Below, piece by piece: positions 17,012 to 24,613 of a stretch of DNA of 64,000 nucleotides (position 1 is its first letter; each line of letters starts with the position of its first letter). Origin of the DNA: Bacillota bacterium. Its GTDB lineage: Bacteria; Bacillota; Bacilli; Alicyclobacillales; SLC66. The notes below the pieces were generated by a model. That model saw nothing but the letters and a program-made list of their open reading frames with translations. It ran no database searches and was not told where the DNA came from. The stretch covers positions 27,716 to 91,715 of the forward strand of contig JAPNUP010000182.1 in assembly GCA_026627345.1 (NCBI GenBank), read 5' to 3'. Made by a program: the position numbers and the translations under genes.

Positions 17012-18220
17012 TCACAATCCGACCATCTGCCTTGATTCAGTATCTTGGGCAAGCGATTTTCTCTGCGTATAGACGTAGCCGAGCGAGAGCATCATCAGGG
17101 CGCCAGTCACGATAAAAACAGAGTGAATGCGAAAGGCGTCGCCAATCGCCCCACCGACTAGCGGACCGAGGAGCGTGCCGACTTGATTGGCGCTTTGTGA
17201 CAAGCCAAAGGCGCGCCCGCGATAGTCACTGGTCGTTACTTTCACGGTCAACGCATTAATCGCCGGAAAGACCGCGCAAAACAGAGCCCCATAGGCAAAA
17301 CGGATAGCGCCAAACGTCCAAATGTTATGAAAGAATACTTGTGCGATATTACCAAGTCCACCGCCGAGAAGACCGATGTAAAGCATCAGCAAAAAGCCGC
17401 GACGATCCCCCATTCGACCCCAAAATGGAGTAAAAATAATGCTCGCGACGCCGAGCACCGAGAAGACGATCCCAGTAGCCAACGAAGCGTCTTGTACGGG
17501 AATGCCGAGGTGAATCACGTACAAAGGCAAGAGCGGTTCGATCGTCATAATGGCAAATGCGGTGAGGGCGTTAGTAAACAGCAAAGTGCGAAAAGCCTTG
17601 TTCTCTTTAGCAACCGAGATATCCCCGAGCACGTTAATTTTACGCGGTGACGGCGTAAATCCAGGCTCCTTAACCCACCAGATCGCGAGCGCTGTCGGAA
17701 TCATGACCGCCACCCCAGCGACGATAAACGAGTTCGCATAACCGAAGATGTGAGAAACCACCCCACCCGCCAGTGGGCCGAGAATCGACCCCGTCGAAGA
17801 GGCAGTCGAAATGAGCGCCATTGCGTAGCCTACTGACTCTTCAGGCGTCGTACTGCCGACTAGCGCAATCGCACTAGGAATGTATCCGCTAAGCGCCCCC
17901 ATGATCAGACGCAGTGCCAATAGTTCCTCCACGTTGTGCACAAAGGCGGTCAAGACATAGACAACCGCCAAAGTGATGCCGGAACGGATCAGCATCGGTT
18001 TGCGTCCGTAGCGATCGGCCACCGCACCCCAGATTGGGGCAGCAATCGCCCCAGCTAAGAAAGCCACGCTAAAAATGGCGCCGGACCACATGCCGACGTT
18101 TCGATGTATACCGAGTTGCCCGATAAATAGGGGGAGAAACGGCACCACCATCGAATACCCGGCGGAGGCGATTAAAGCGCCAAAGCTCAATATCCACAAA
18201 TTGCGCCGCCATGTTTCCAC
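17012..18220 (-). CDS. MFS efflux transporter (DHA1-like multidrug exporter)
   Basis: 402 residues from GTG 18220, behind AAGGGGAA. A longer frame from 18262 has no better ribosome site. Twelve membrane segments are predicted by eye. Loop 2-3 carries GAVADRYGRKPML and the matching loop in the second half carries GRMGDRRG. Motif C of drug/H+ antiporters (GSILGPLAGGVVSHIFG) is in segment 5. The substrate is unknown. It is divergent from ccdC and upstream of hemE on the same strand, from which it is separated by a likely promoter. Confidence 0.9.
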   Translation of the reverse strand: METWRRNLWILSFGALIASAGYSMVVPFLPLFIGQLGIHRNVGMWSGAIFSVAFLAGAIAAPIWGAVADRYGRKPMLIRSGITLAVVYVLTAFVHNVEELLALRLIMGALSGYIPSAIALVGSTTPEESVGYAMALISTASSTGSILGPLAGGVVSHIFGYANSFIVAGVAVMIPTALAIWWVKEPGFTPSPRKINVLGDISVAKENKAFRTLLFTNALTAFAIMTIEPLLPLYVIHLGIPVQDASLATGIVFSVLGVASIIFTPFWGRMGDRRGFLLMLYIGLLGGGLGNIAQVFFHNIWTFGAIRFAYGALFCAVFPAINALTVKVTTSDYRGRAFGLSQSANQVGTLLGPLVGGAIGDAFRIHSVFIVTGALMMLSLGYVYTQRKSLAQDTESRQMVGL

Positions 18221-18273
18221 CCTGTTTTCCCCTTTTTCACGATCTTTCATCCGCGATGTCACCGTCTTGTCGT

Positions 18274-18303
18274 TTGAACAACCCTTGAGACTTGCAGTAT
18301 GAT
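18274..18303 (+). promoter_or_regulatory. SigmaA-type promoter of ccdC
   Basis: TTGAAC (18274-18279) and TATGAT (18298-18303) with an 18-base spacer, 43 bases before the start codon. Confidence 0.6.
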
Positions 18304-18345
18304 GGTGCGAGTGATGCTCACCGCCTACAGAAGGAGGCCCTATCC

Positions 18346-18843
18346 ATGTTCTCGCATCTATCGGAATCTACACTTCAGATCGTAAGCATGGTCGTGATCG
18401 CGGTATTTGCCGTCACCGTCATTATGGTGCGCTTACAGGCCGCCAAGAAACCTACGTCGGTGCGCAAGATTATCATCCCGCCGCTCGGCATGAGCACGGG
18501 CTACCTCATGTTCATCTTCCCTTTTATGCGAATCTCCTGGACGTACGGAATCATCGCCTTTGGCGTCGGCCTTCTCTTCTCCATCCCACTGATCATCAGT
18601 TCCCACATGGAAGTCAGCGACGGTCAAGTCTACCTTAAACGCTCGCCCGCTTTTATCGTCGTATTGCTCGTTTTACTTATCGTGCGTCTCGGACTGCACA
18701 GTTACATTGAAAAGTATGTAACCATTCCTCAAACGGGCGCGGTCTTCTTCATTCTCGCGTTCGGTATGTTGCTGCCTTGGCGCATCGCCATGTACCTGCG
18801 ATACAAGTCATTTACCGCAGCGACAGCGTCGCTAGCGCGCTAA
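18346..18843 (+). CDS. ccdC: CcdC family membrane protein
   Basis: 165 residues from ATG 18346, after AAGGAGG. About five membrane segments are present. Family features are the KKPTSVRKIIIPPLGMSTGYLMF stretch and the C-terminal LPWRIAMYLRYK block seen in CcdC, a Bacillota protein found near cytochrome c maturation genes in B. subtilis whose biochemical role is unclear. No ccdA or ccdB neighbour is present here. It is divergent from the MFS exporter and followed by a strong hairpin. Confidence 0.88.
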   Translation: MFSHLSESTLQIVSMVVIAVFAVTVIMVRLQAAKKPTSVRKIIIPPLGMSTGYLMFIFPFMRISWTYGIIAFGVGLLFSIPLIISSHMEVSDGQVYLKRSPAFIVVLLVLLIVRLGLHSYIEKYVTIPQTGAVFFILAFGMLLPWRIAMYLRYKSFTAATASLAR

Positions 18844-18852
18844 GTATAGAAA

Positions 18853-18895
18853 ACCCCTGACCTCCTCACCATAATACCAAACTGAGGTCAGGGGT
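18853..18895 (+). promoter_or_regulatory. 12-bp perfect hairpin covering the Shine-Dalgarno of the NlpC gene
   Basis: Arms ACCCCTGACCTC (18853-18864) and GAGGTCAGGGGT (18884-18895) enclose a 19-base loop. The right arm contains AGGGGT, the only good ribosome site for the ATG at 18902. On the minus strand the stem is followed by TTTTC, so it could terminate antisense transcription. On the plus strand there is no T-tract. It may block ribosome access unless opened. Confidence 0.6.
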
Positions 18896-18901
18896 GTCGC
18901 G

Positions 18902-19843
18902 ATGAAATCACTCAAGGTCTATCGAAAACCATTAACCGTCGCCACGTTACTCGCCTGTTGCACTTTTCCCACGTTGACCGGATGCTCGAACGGCACACCG
19001 AGCGCAGCCGCACCAACTGTCAAAACGGTTCAAACGAAGCTCGTGCAGGGGCAGCTCTATCATGTCACCAACACCAGCTACAACGCGGCCTCGAAAACCG
19101 TGAACGTCTACGCTGAAGCGAACCCGCTGGGCCGCGGCGTCGGGAGCGTCATACCATCTACAAAAACAGACAACACCATCGATGTGCGTGCCCCGCAAGG
19201 CATTGTCAACATGGCGACGGCGAGTTTTGCGGCACTGCCCGTGAATCGCGTGGTGGTCTACCAGCGCTCTGCCTCTCATAGCCAGAACGTGATCGCCGAT
19301 ATTACGGTCCCCAAAGCGTTACGTGCAGCCGCGGCCAAACCGCAAACGCCACAGCCGGCGCTCGGCGCAAGCTTGGCGGGGGCGTACGCTTCGATTCCTT
19401 TGCCACCCCCAGGGGTGCGTGTCGACCACAGTATCAAGCCAGTGGCAAACCTCGGCGCCAGCCTGTCTGCCAAAGAAGCGGCAGTGCTGCGCATAGCGAC
19501 AGGCAAACTCGGTACTCCTTATATTTGGGGACACAACGAAGACCGTGGACAGTACGGTTTCGACTGTAGCAACTTCACCGAGTACGTGTACCATCACGCC
19601 CTTGGCTACCTGATGACCACGTCTAGCAAAGCACAGTACGAATCCGTCGGGGTATCCGTTCCGATTTCCTCCATGCGCGTAGGGGATTTGTTGGTCTTTT
19701 TGCAAGGTGCGCATGTCGGCATTTACGCCGGCAACGGACAGATGATCGAAGAAGGGGGCGGCCTTGGAAAAGTGGGCTACCTATCAGTGTCAGGTCACTC
19801 TTATTGGCGACAACACCTCAGTGCTGTCAAGCGTCTGTTTTGA
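18902..19843 (+). CDS. NlpC/P60 family cell-wall hydrolase, probable lipoprotein
   Basis: 313 residues. The signal peptide ends in a lipobox LTGC (Cys about residue 28), so it is anchored outside the membrane. A low-complexity Ala/Thr/Pro region runs to about residue 190. The NlpC/P60 domain spans about 195-310, with catalytic Cys in GFDCSNF and His in GAHVGIY. Such enzymes cut the D-gamma-glutamyl-diaminopimelate bond of peptidoglycan peptides. The region about 40-140 may be a substrate or wall-binding module but was not recognised. The ribosome site lies in a hairpin stem. Confidence 0.92.
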   Translation: MKSLKVYRKPLTVATLLACCTFPTLTGCSNGTPSAAAPTVKTVQTKLVQGQLYHVTNTSYNAASKTVNVYAEANPLGRGVGSVIPSTKTDNTIDVRAPQGIVNMATASFAALPVNRVVVYQRSASHSQNVIADITVPKALRAAAAKPQTPQPALGASLAGAYASIPLPPPGVRVDHSIKPVANLGASLSAKEAAVLRIATGKLGTPYIWGHNEDRGQYGFDCSNFTEYVYHHALGYLMTTSSKAQYESVGVSVPISSMRVGDLLVFLQGAHVGIYAGNGQMIEEGGGLGKVGYLSVSGHSYWRQHLSAVKRLF

Positions 19844-19856
19844 GGATGTATCATTC

Positions 19857-19890
19857 AAAGCCAGGGAGCGCTTTTTGTGTCCCTGGCTTT
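19857..19890. terminator. Bidirectional intrinsic terminator
   Basis: Arms AAAGCCAGGGA (19857-19867) and TCCCTGGCTTT (19880-19890) form an 11-bp perfect stem with T-rich flanks on both sides, placed between the convergent NlpC and NhaC genes. Confidence 0.85.
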
Positions 19891-19904
19891 CGCTTTTGTA
19901 GGCG

Positions 19905-21440
19905 TTACATGAGCAAGCCCGCCACTGTGTACCCGATCGTTGCAGCGCCGCCGGCAATAAGTGTGCTCGGCAAAAGTTTGCGCGTAAACCGCATGACCGA
20001 AAACTTCATCACAGTAGACATCGCCACCGTGTTGTCACTCAGTGGCGAGGCAAAACCACCGAGCGTGCCACTGGCGAACACCGCGCCTGCGATCAGCGCG
20101 AGCGAGGCATGGGTGGACTGGGCTAAGGTGAACCCCAAAGGCATGAGAATGCCCCACGCACCAAACGATGAGCCGATAAAGTAGGACAGCAACGATCCGA
20201 AGACAAAAAGTGCGGGTGCGATCAACATCTTCGGCACGACATGGCCGATGGTACCACCGACAAAAGTGCCGAAGCCGAGATCAGTGGACACGCCGGAAAC
20301 GGCCCACACGAGAACCAACAACATGATTACCCCCATCATCTCATTGCCTCCAGCCAGTACACCAAACATCACCCGATCCAAAGACACGCCGCGAAAAGCA
20401 TACAAAACGGACGACACGATCAGCGTCACGACAATCGCTTGAATCATCGCCACTGAGGCGTCTGCGCGAACGAGGGCCGCGATCCCTTGGCCGCCAGCTT
20501 GATACCCGCTCCACCAAGTGAAAAACAGCGTCAAACTCACCAAAACGGCAATCGGAATAGCGAGGTGCAAAGCAGAAGGTCTGACTTGTGCGCTGTAGAC
20601 GTCGATCGGCTCCACCACTTCCTCCGAATCACCGCGTGCGGCGGCGTGCGCGTCTTTTTGTCCATCAGCCAGCTCGGCGCGACCTTGCGCACTGTCATAT
20701 AAGCCACGGTGACCCACTGGCTGACTGCTCGCCTCTACAGTCAGTGGTTTGGCGCCAGTGTTGGCGACGGACAGTGCTGCCATTTTTTCATGCTGATGTC
20801 CGCGAAAAAAACTGAAGTAAATGCCGAGAGCAAGAATAGCGAGCGAAAAAAAGTTAAACGGGATCGACTGCAAGAAAAGGGGGTACGCGTCCCCTTTTGC
20901 CCCACTGTGTTTCAAAGCCGTCGCAAGAAGTCCAACCATGTACCCGACAAACGCAGTGCCCAGCGGGATCAGGCTGATCAGCGGCGTCGACGTCACATTA
21001 ATCGCGTAAGACATATCGTCTGGCGCAATGCGAAAAGTGCGTAGCAGCGGACGCATGACCGGGGCGACGGTAATAATGCGAAAATCAGGCGCCATAAAGG
21101 TAAGCGCTGAAGACGCCCACGTGACTGCAAAAGCGGCGCGCGACGAATGGATGCGCGGAGACAGCCAACGTGCAAGCCCGCTTACACCGCCGGAAATGCG
21201 CAAAAGCCCGACAAAAGAACCGAACAGGTATAAAAACACGATCAGTCGTACGTTGCCAGCAACCTGAAGTTCCTTAAACAAGTAATTCAAGACGGTTTGC
21301 AGTCCGCCAATCGGCTGCGGGGTCAACATGTACGCGCCAACGAGCAACCCGCAAAGAAGTCCTGGAATCACTTGTCGTGTCCAGATCGCCACCGGAATGA
21401 CGACAGCAAAAGGCAAGAGCGAAAAAACCGATCCGTACAT
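19905..21440 (-). CDS. nhaC: NhaC-family Na+/H+ antiporter
   Basis: 511 residues from ATG 21440. An ATG nine bases upstream abuts the AGGAGG. About eleven membrane segments are interrupted by a polar loop near residues 225-265. The family features are a GSSFGAWGILMPLG segment and the preceding FMAPDFRIITVAPVM stretch of the NhaC/ArsB-like fold. It would exchange cytoplasmic sodium for protons, though family members with other substrates exist. It is convergent with the NlpC gene and divergent from the coiled-coil/ApbE operon. Confidence 0.88.
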   Translation of the reverse strand: MYGSVFSLLPFAVVIPVAIWTRQVIPGLLCGLLVGAYMLTPQPIGGLQTVLNYLFKELQVAGNVRLIVFLYLFGSFVGLLRISGGVSGLARWLSPRIHSSRAAFAVTWASSALTFMAPDFRIITVAPVMRPLLRTFRIAPDDMSYAINVTSTPLISLIPLGTAFVGYMVGLLATALKHSGAKGDAYPLFLQSIPFNFFSLAILALGIYFSFFRGHQHEKMAALSVANTGAKPLTVEASSQPVGHRGLYDSAQGRAELADGQKDAHAAARGDSEEVVEPIDVYSAQVRPSALHLAIPIAVLVSLTLFFTWWSGYQAGGQGIAALVRADASVAMIQAIVVTLIVSSVLYAFRGVSLDRVMFGVLAGGNEMMGVIMLLVLVWAVSGVSTDLGFGTFVGGTIGHVVPKMLIAPALFVFGSLLSYFIGSSFGAWGILMPLGFTLAQSTHASLALIAGAVFASGTLGGFASPLSDNTVAMSTVMKFSVMRFTRKLLPSTLIAGGAATIGYTVAGLLM

Positions 21441-21500
21441 AGATGACATCCCTCCTCTTTGTAGGGTCCCATAGTCGGTGTTTGGGCATACTCTGTCGTT

Positions 21501-21529
21501 TTGACATCCGCGCTATTCACTGCAATATT
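21501..21529 (+). promoter_or_regulatory. Candidate promoter of the ApbE operon
   Basis: TTGACA (21501-21506) is a perfect -35 box. At 17 bases the -10 is AATATT (21524-21529), a poor match. It lies 55 bases before the first gene. Confidence 0.45.
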
Positions 21530-21583
21530 CTTCAGCTTCTTTCAAGCATTGCAGGATAGATTGGCTACAACGAGGTGAAACCG

Positions 21584-21886
21584 ATGCGTCTATCTGTCCC
21601 TAGGCTGGCAGTCACCACGGCGCTGGCAGCATGCGGCCTTAGTATCGCCATGTGGGCGATTGACACGAGTCAAGGATATAGCGGATCACTCATGCAAACA
21701 GTGTCGCCTGAGACAGTGTCCCGTGTTCAGTCGCAACTGCGCGCGGTTCAGAAACAGGAAAAGACGCTGCGATCGAGCACGCGCCAATTGCAAGCAGACA
21801 GCCAGAAAGTACAAGCGAATGTACAAAGCCATTTGGAAAAACTAGCTCAAGAAGGCTTGATCACCTTGAGTCAAGGAGGGGGTTAA
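21584..21886 (+). CDS. Small membrane-anchored coiled-coil protein, unrecognised
   Basis: 100 residues from ATG 21584, seven bases after CGAGGT. The N-terminal hydrophobic segment (about 8-27) contains LAAC at 14-17, which could be a lipobox, but hydrophobic residues continue after it, so a membrane anchor is equally likely. Residues about 40-85 form an amphipathic, Gln-rich coiled coil (RVQSQLRAVQKQEKTLRSST and onward). The end is Gly-rich. The next gene begins three bases after the stop and encodes a protein of the same plan, so the two may form a coiled-coil pair outside the membrane. No family was recognised. Confidence 0.75.
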   Translation: MRLSVPRLAVTTALAACGLSIAMWAIDTSQGYSGSLMQTVSPETVSRVQSQLRAVQKQEKTLRSSTRQLQADSQKVQANVQSHLEKLAQEGLITLSQGGG

Positions 21887-21889
21887 AAG

Positions 21890-22330
21890 TTGGAAAGGAA
21901 GAATCGTAAAAATCCGGCCACCCTCTGGTTGACGGCACTCGCCACCCTCGTCACAGCCGGGGTCTATGCAGGCACCACGCACTTGTCTGAGAACTCCATT
22001 TTGCATCAGCTACAATCAGAGAATGCAAGCCAGGCGGCGAGACGAACGGCAAAACTGCAAACCCTAACCAAGGAGTTGCAACAAGCACAACGACAAGTCG
22101 CCAAAGCAAAGACCATTTACCAAAGTACACTGACGCAGGACGAGCAGGATCGTGCGATTGCCTCGAACACCAACGATCAACTCGCGATCGACGGCTTGCC
22201 GCAAGCGGACGTGCCTGCGCAGCCCAAAACATTACCCGGGTTCTCATCCGCTGGCGCGTCTGCGTATGCCGGCGCCTTACAGCTGCAAAGCCCTCCGCCA
22301 AGCGTGCAAGGCGTCACAGGTGCATCGTGA
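21890..22330 (+). CDS. Small anchored coiled-coil protein ending in a flavinylation-like motif
   Basis: 146 residues from TTG 21890, after GGAGGGGG. A basic N-terminus (about 1-8) and one membrane segment (about 12-30) predict an outside C-terminus. A coiled coil spans about 40-85. The tail is Pro/Ala/Ser-rich and the last seven residues are QGVTGAS. ApbE substrates carry a D-x-x-T/S-G-A-T/S site, with FMN joined to the last Thr or Ser. Here all positions match except Gln in place of Asp, and the motif is at the extreme C-terminus. apbE lies two genes downstream. The function is otherwise unknown. Confidence 0.75.
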   Translation: MERKNRKNPATLWLTALATLVTAGVYAGTTHLSENSILHQLQSENASQAARRTAKLQTLTKELQQAQRQVAKAKTIYQSTLTQDEQDRAIASNTNDQLAIDGLPQADVPAQPKTLPGFSSAGASAYAGALQLQSPPPSVQGVTGAS

Positions 22331-22971
22331 ACAAACCACAGGCGACCTCACGGGTGCTTTGGCTGCTTGTCCTACTGATCTCCGTATCGCTTGCAGTGAC
22401 GTGGCTGATGCCTGATTTTCGCAACGAACCAGAGATGACGCCTTGGATCATCGCACGCGCCTCTGGGGTCACTGCCTTTGTACTTCTCACCTTGCTCACA
22501 CTGCTTGGCCTGGTAATGGCAAGCGTGCCCAACCGCGAACAGTGGCGTGCCACACGAATCTTATTGCCGCTGCATCGCCTCCTTAGTCTGTACCTCATTG
22601 GTTTTATTGCCGTGCACGTGGTCTCGATCACACTGGATGCTTTCGCACACGTTGGGATCGAAGCGATCTTTGTGCCTATGATGTCAGGGTATCGCCCAGT
22701 GTTTGTCAGCCTCGGCACGCTGGCTTTATACGCGATCGTGTTGCTGGCAGTGACGGCGCGATTTCCTCGCCTTTTACCAAGCGGCCGATGGTTGACCGTG
22801 CATCGAGTGGCACTCATTACATTCGTCTTGACGTTGCTCCACGGCGTTTTGACAGGATCGGATACACCTTCCTTACGCTGGTTGTACGAAATATCAGCCT
22901 TCCTCGTGGCTCTTATGAGTCTCATACGCTATGCGATTATAGGGCACAAGCGAGCCCCTAAACCGTCGTGA
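22327..22971 (+). CDS. Six-helix ferric-reductase-like di-heme membrane protein
   Basis: 214 residues from GTG 22327, overlapping the previous stop (GTGA). Six membrane helices are visible. Helix 3 has two His spaced HX13H (LHRLLSLYLIGFIAVH) and helix 5 has two spaced HX12H (VHRVALITFVLTLLH). This is the b-heme pattern of the ferric reductase / MsrQ transmembrane domain, which moves electrons across the membrane. There is no flavin or NADPH domain, so partner proteins must supply and accept electrons. Its position before apbE suggests the acceptor is a flavinylated extracytoplasmic protein. Confidence 0.87.
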   Translation: MNKPQATSRVLWLLVLLISVSLAVTWLMPDFRNEPEMTPWIIARASGVTAFVLLTLLTLLGLVMASVPNREQWRATRILLPLHRLLSLYLIGFIAVHVVSITLDAFAHVGIEAIFVPMMSGYRPVFVSLGTLALYAIVLLAVTARFPRLLPSGRWLTVHRVALITFVLTLLHGVLTGSDTPSLRWLYEISAFLVALMSLIRYAIIGHKRAPKPS

Positions 22972-23936
22972 GCCCGCAACAGGATGCGACCGGCTGGACT
23001 ACAGCGCAGTGGCACGCCATGGGTACGCAAGTCGCGCTCACGATCCATCTACCAGCACAATCGGCGGCAGAGGCCACGAAACACGTGCGCGCGGTTTTTG
23101 TGAACCTAGAGCAGCGCCTGTCTCGCTTTCTGGATATGAGTGAACTGTCGCGATTGAATAGGCAGTGCGGTCAGTGGGTGACCGTCTCTCGTGAACTTGC
23201 AGAAGTACTCCATTTGTCTGCAGAGGCTTTTGCGCAAACCGCCGGCGTGTTTGACCCGCGCGTCCTAAAAAGTCTTGATAGACTCGGTTATGTCGGCGCA
23301 CAGATCAAAAGCGACGGTGTAAAAGATGCGGTACTAAGCCAAGTGGATCGTTGGCTTGTCTTTCGCGAATATGATACCGTGCAGATTATAGAGCCAATTG
23401 ATTTAGGCGGTATTGGTAAAGGATACGCGCTCGATGTGTGCGCTCGCTACCTGCGCGGTGTAACCGATCACTTCTTACTATCTGCAGGTGGGGATATCGT
23501 GTACAAGGGGCAAGGCCCAGAGGGCGCATGGCGCGTCGGTGTAGAGTGGCCTTTTGCCACCACAGAGCTCGCGGCCGTATGGGCGCTGCCTGTAAGCCCT
23601 CAAGGTGCGATTTGCACGTCGGCTGACAGCAAGCGCTTCTGGATGGACGCCTCGGGCACAAGGCGGCATCATTTGATTGATCCAAGCACTGGACTCTCTG
23701 GCGGTTGTGGACTGCGCTCCGTGACTGTGCTTTCAGCAGATTCAGCCGTGCAAGCAGAGGTGTGGTCCAAGACGCTCTACCTGCGCGGTCTTCGCGCACG
23801 GACAGCTGCATGCCCGATACCGACGCTGGCCATCAGTGAGGACGGGGAACTGCTAGTGACTCCGGAGGCTCAGTCCTCTATCCTATGGTCTCTTGCGCCG
23901 CTGGTCACTTGGACGGAAAAGGAGGCCTGTAGATGA
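22968..23936 (+). CDS. apbE: FAD:protein FMN transferase ApbE
   Basis: 322 residues from GTG 22968, overlapping the upstream stop. Conserved blocks are PIDLGGIGKGYALD (near 140), LLSAGGDIVYKG, and HHLIDPSTGLSGG (near 225), which holds metal and FAD ligands. The enzyme transfers FMN from FAD to a Thr or Ser of target proteins. No signal peptide or lipobox is seen, unlike the exported ApbE of many bacteria, so it may act in the cytoplasm before the target is exported. Its only nearby candidate target is the small protein ending in GVTGAS. The stop overlaps the response regulator start. Confidence 0.93.
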   Translation: MSPQQDATGWTTAQWHAMGTQVALTIHLPAQSAAEATKHVRAVFVNLEQRLSRFLDMSELSRLNRQCGQWVTVSRELAEVLHLSAEAFAQTAGVFDPRVLKSLDRLGYVGAQIKSDGVKDAVLSQVDRWLVFREYDTVQIIEPIDLGGIGKGYALDVCARYLRGVTDHFLLSAGGDIVYKGQGPEGAWRVGVEWPFATTELAAVWALPVSPQGAICTSADSKRFWMDASGTRRHHLIDPSTGLSGGCGLRSVTVLSADSAVQAEVWSKTLYLRGLRARTAACPIPTLAISEDGELLVTPEAQSSILWSLAPLVTWTEKEACR

Positions 23937-24613
23937 CCGCCATTTTAATCGTGGAAGATGATCAGTCTCTCGGTGAGGCTATTTCTGATTTGCTGCGCGA
24001 GGAAGGCTATGCCGTGGAGCTGTGCGACCAAGGGGACGATGCGCTGGCAATCGCCTCCGATCAACCGTTTGATCTGCTACTCGTAGACGCCATGTTGCCT
24101 GGTATGGACGGATTCGCACTGGTCAGCAACTTACGCCAACGCGGACATACAGAACCTGTCATCATGCTCACTGCGCGCGACGGCGTTCAGGACCGCGTTC
24201 GCGGACTCAATGCAGGAGCGGACGACTACGTGACCAAGCCGTTTGCCGGAATCGAACTTTGCGCTCGTGTCAGGGCGCTGCTACGGCGTCAACAAGGCGA
24301 GTTTGTCGATCCTGACACCTTGTCGACCGGTAACGTGCGGTTTCACGTGCGCACACGCGAGCTGACTGTGGGAATGGAGACAGAAATGCTCGCACCCAAG
24401 GAGGCAGCGTTACTCGAGTTGTTTATGCGCCATCCTGGTCAGATCCTTACCAAAGAGCAAATCATGCAACGATTATGGGGTTACGACGGAGACGTACTGG
24501 AAAACACACTCGAGACGTATGTGTCGCGGCTTCGCAAAAGACTGGGGAGAGAGGAATGCCCAACTATACAAACAGTACGCAGCCTGGGTTATCGCTGGTT
24601 GACAGGCGACTGA
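23933..24613 (+). CDS. OmpR-family response regulator of the ApbE operon
   Basis: 226 residues from ATG 23933, behind AAAGGAGG and overlapping the apbE stop by four bases. The receiver domain has D9-D10, phospho-acceptor D52 in LLVDAMLPGMDG and Lys in YVTKPF. The winged-helix output domain spans about 125-225. It sits between apbE and a sensor kinase, so it most likely controls this operon or related redox genes. The kinase reading frame begins inside its last codons. Confidence 0.94.
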   Translation: MTAILIVEDDQSLGEAISDLLREEGYAVELCDQGDDALAIASDQPFDLLLVDAMLPGMDGFALVSNLRQRGHTEPVIMLTARDGVQDRVRGLNAGADDYVTKPFAGIELCARVRALLRRQQGEFVDPDTLSTGNVRFHVRTRELTVGMETEMLAPKEAALLELFMRHPGQILTKEQIMQRLWGYDGDVLENTLETYVSRLRKRLGREECPTIQTVRSLGYRWLTGD

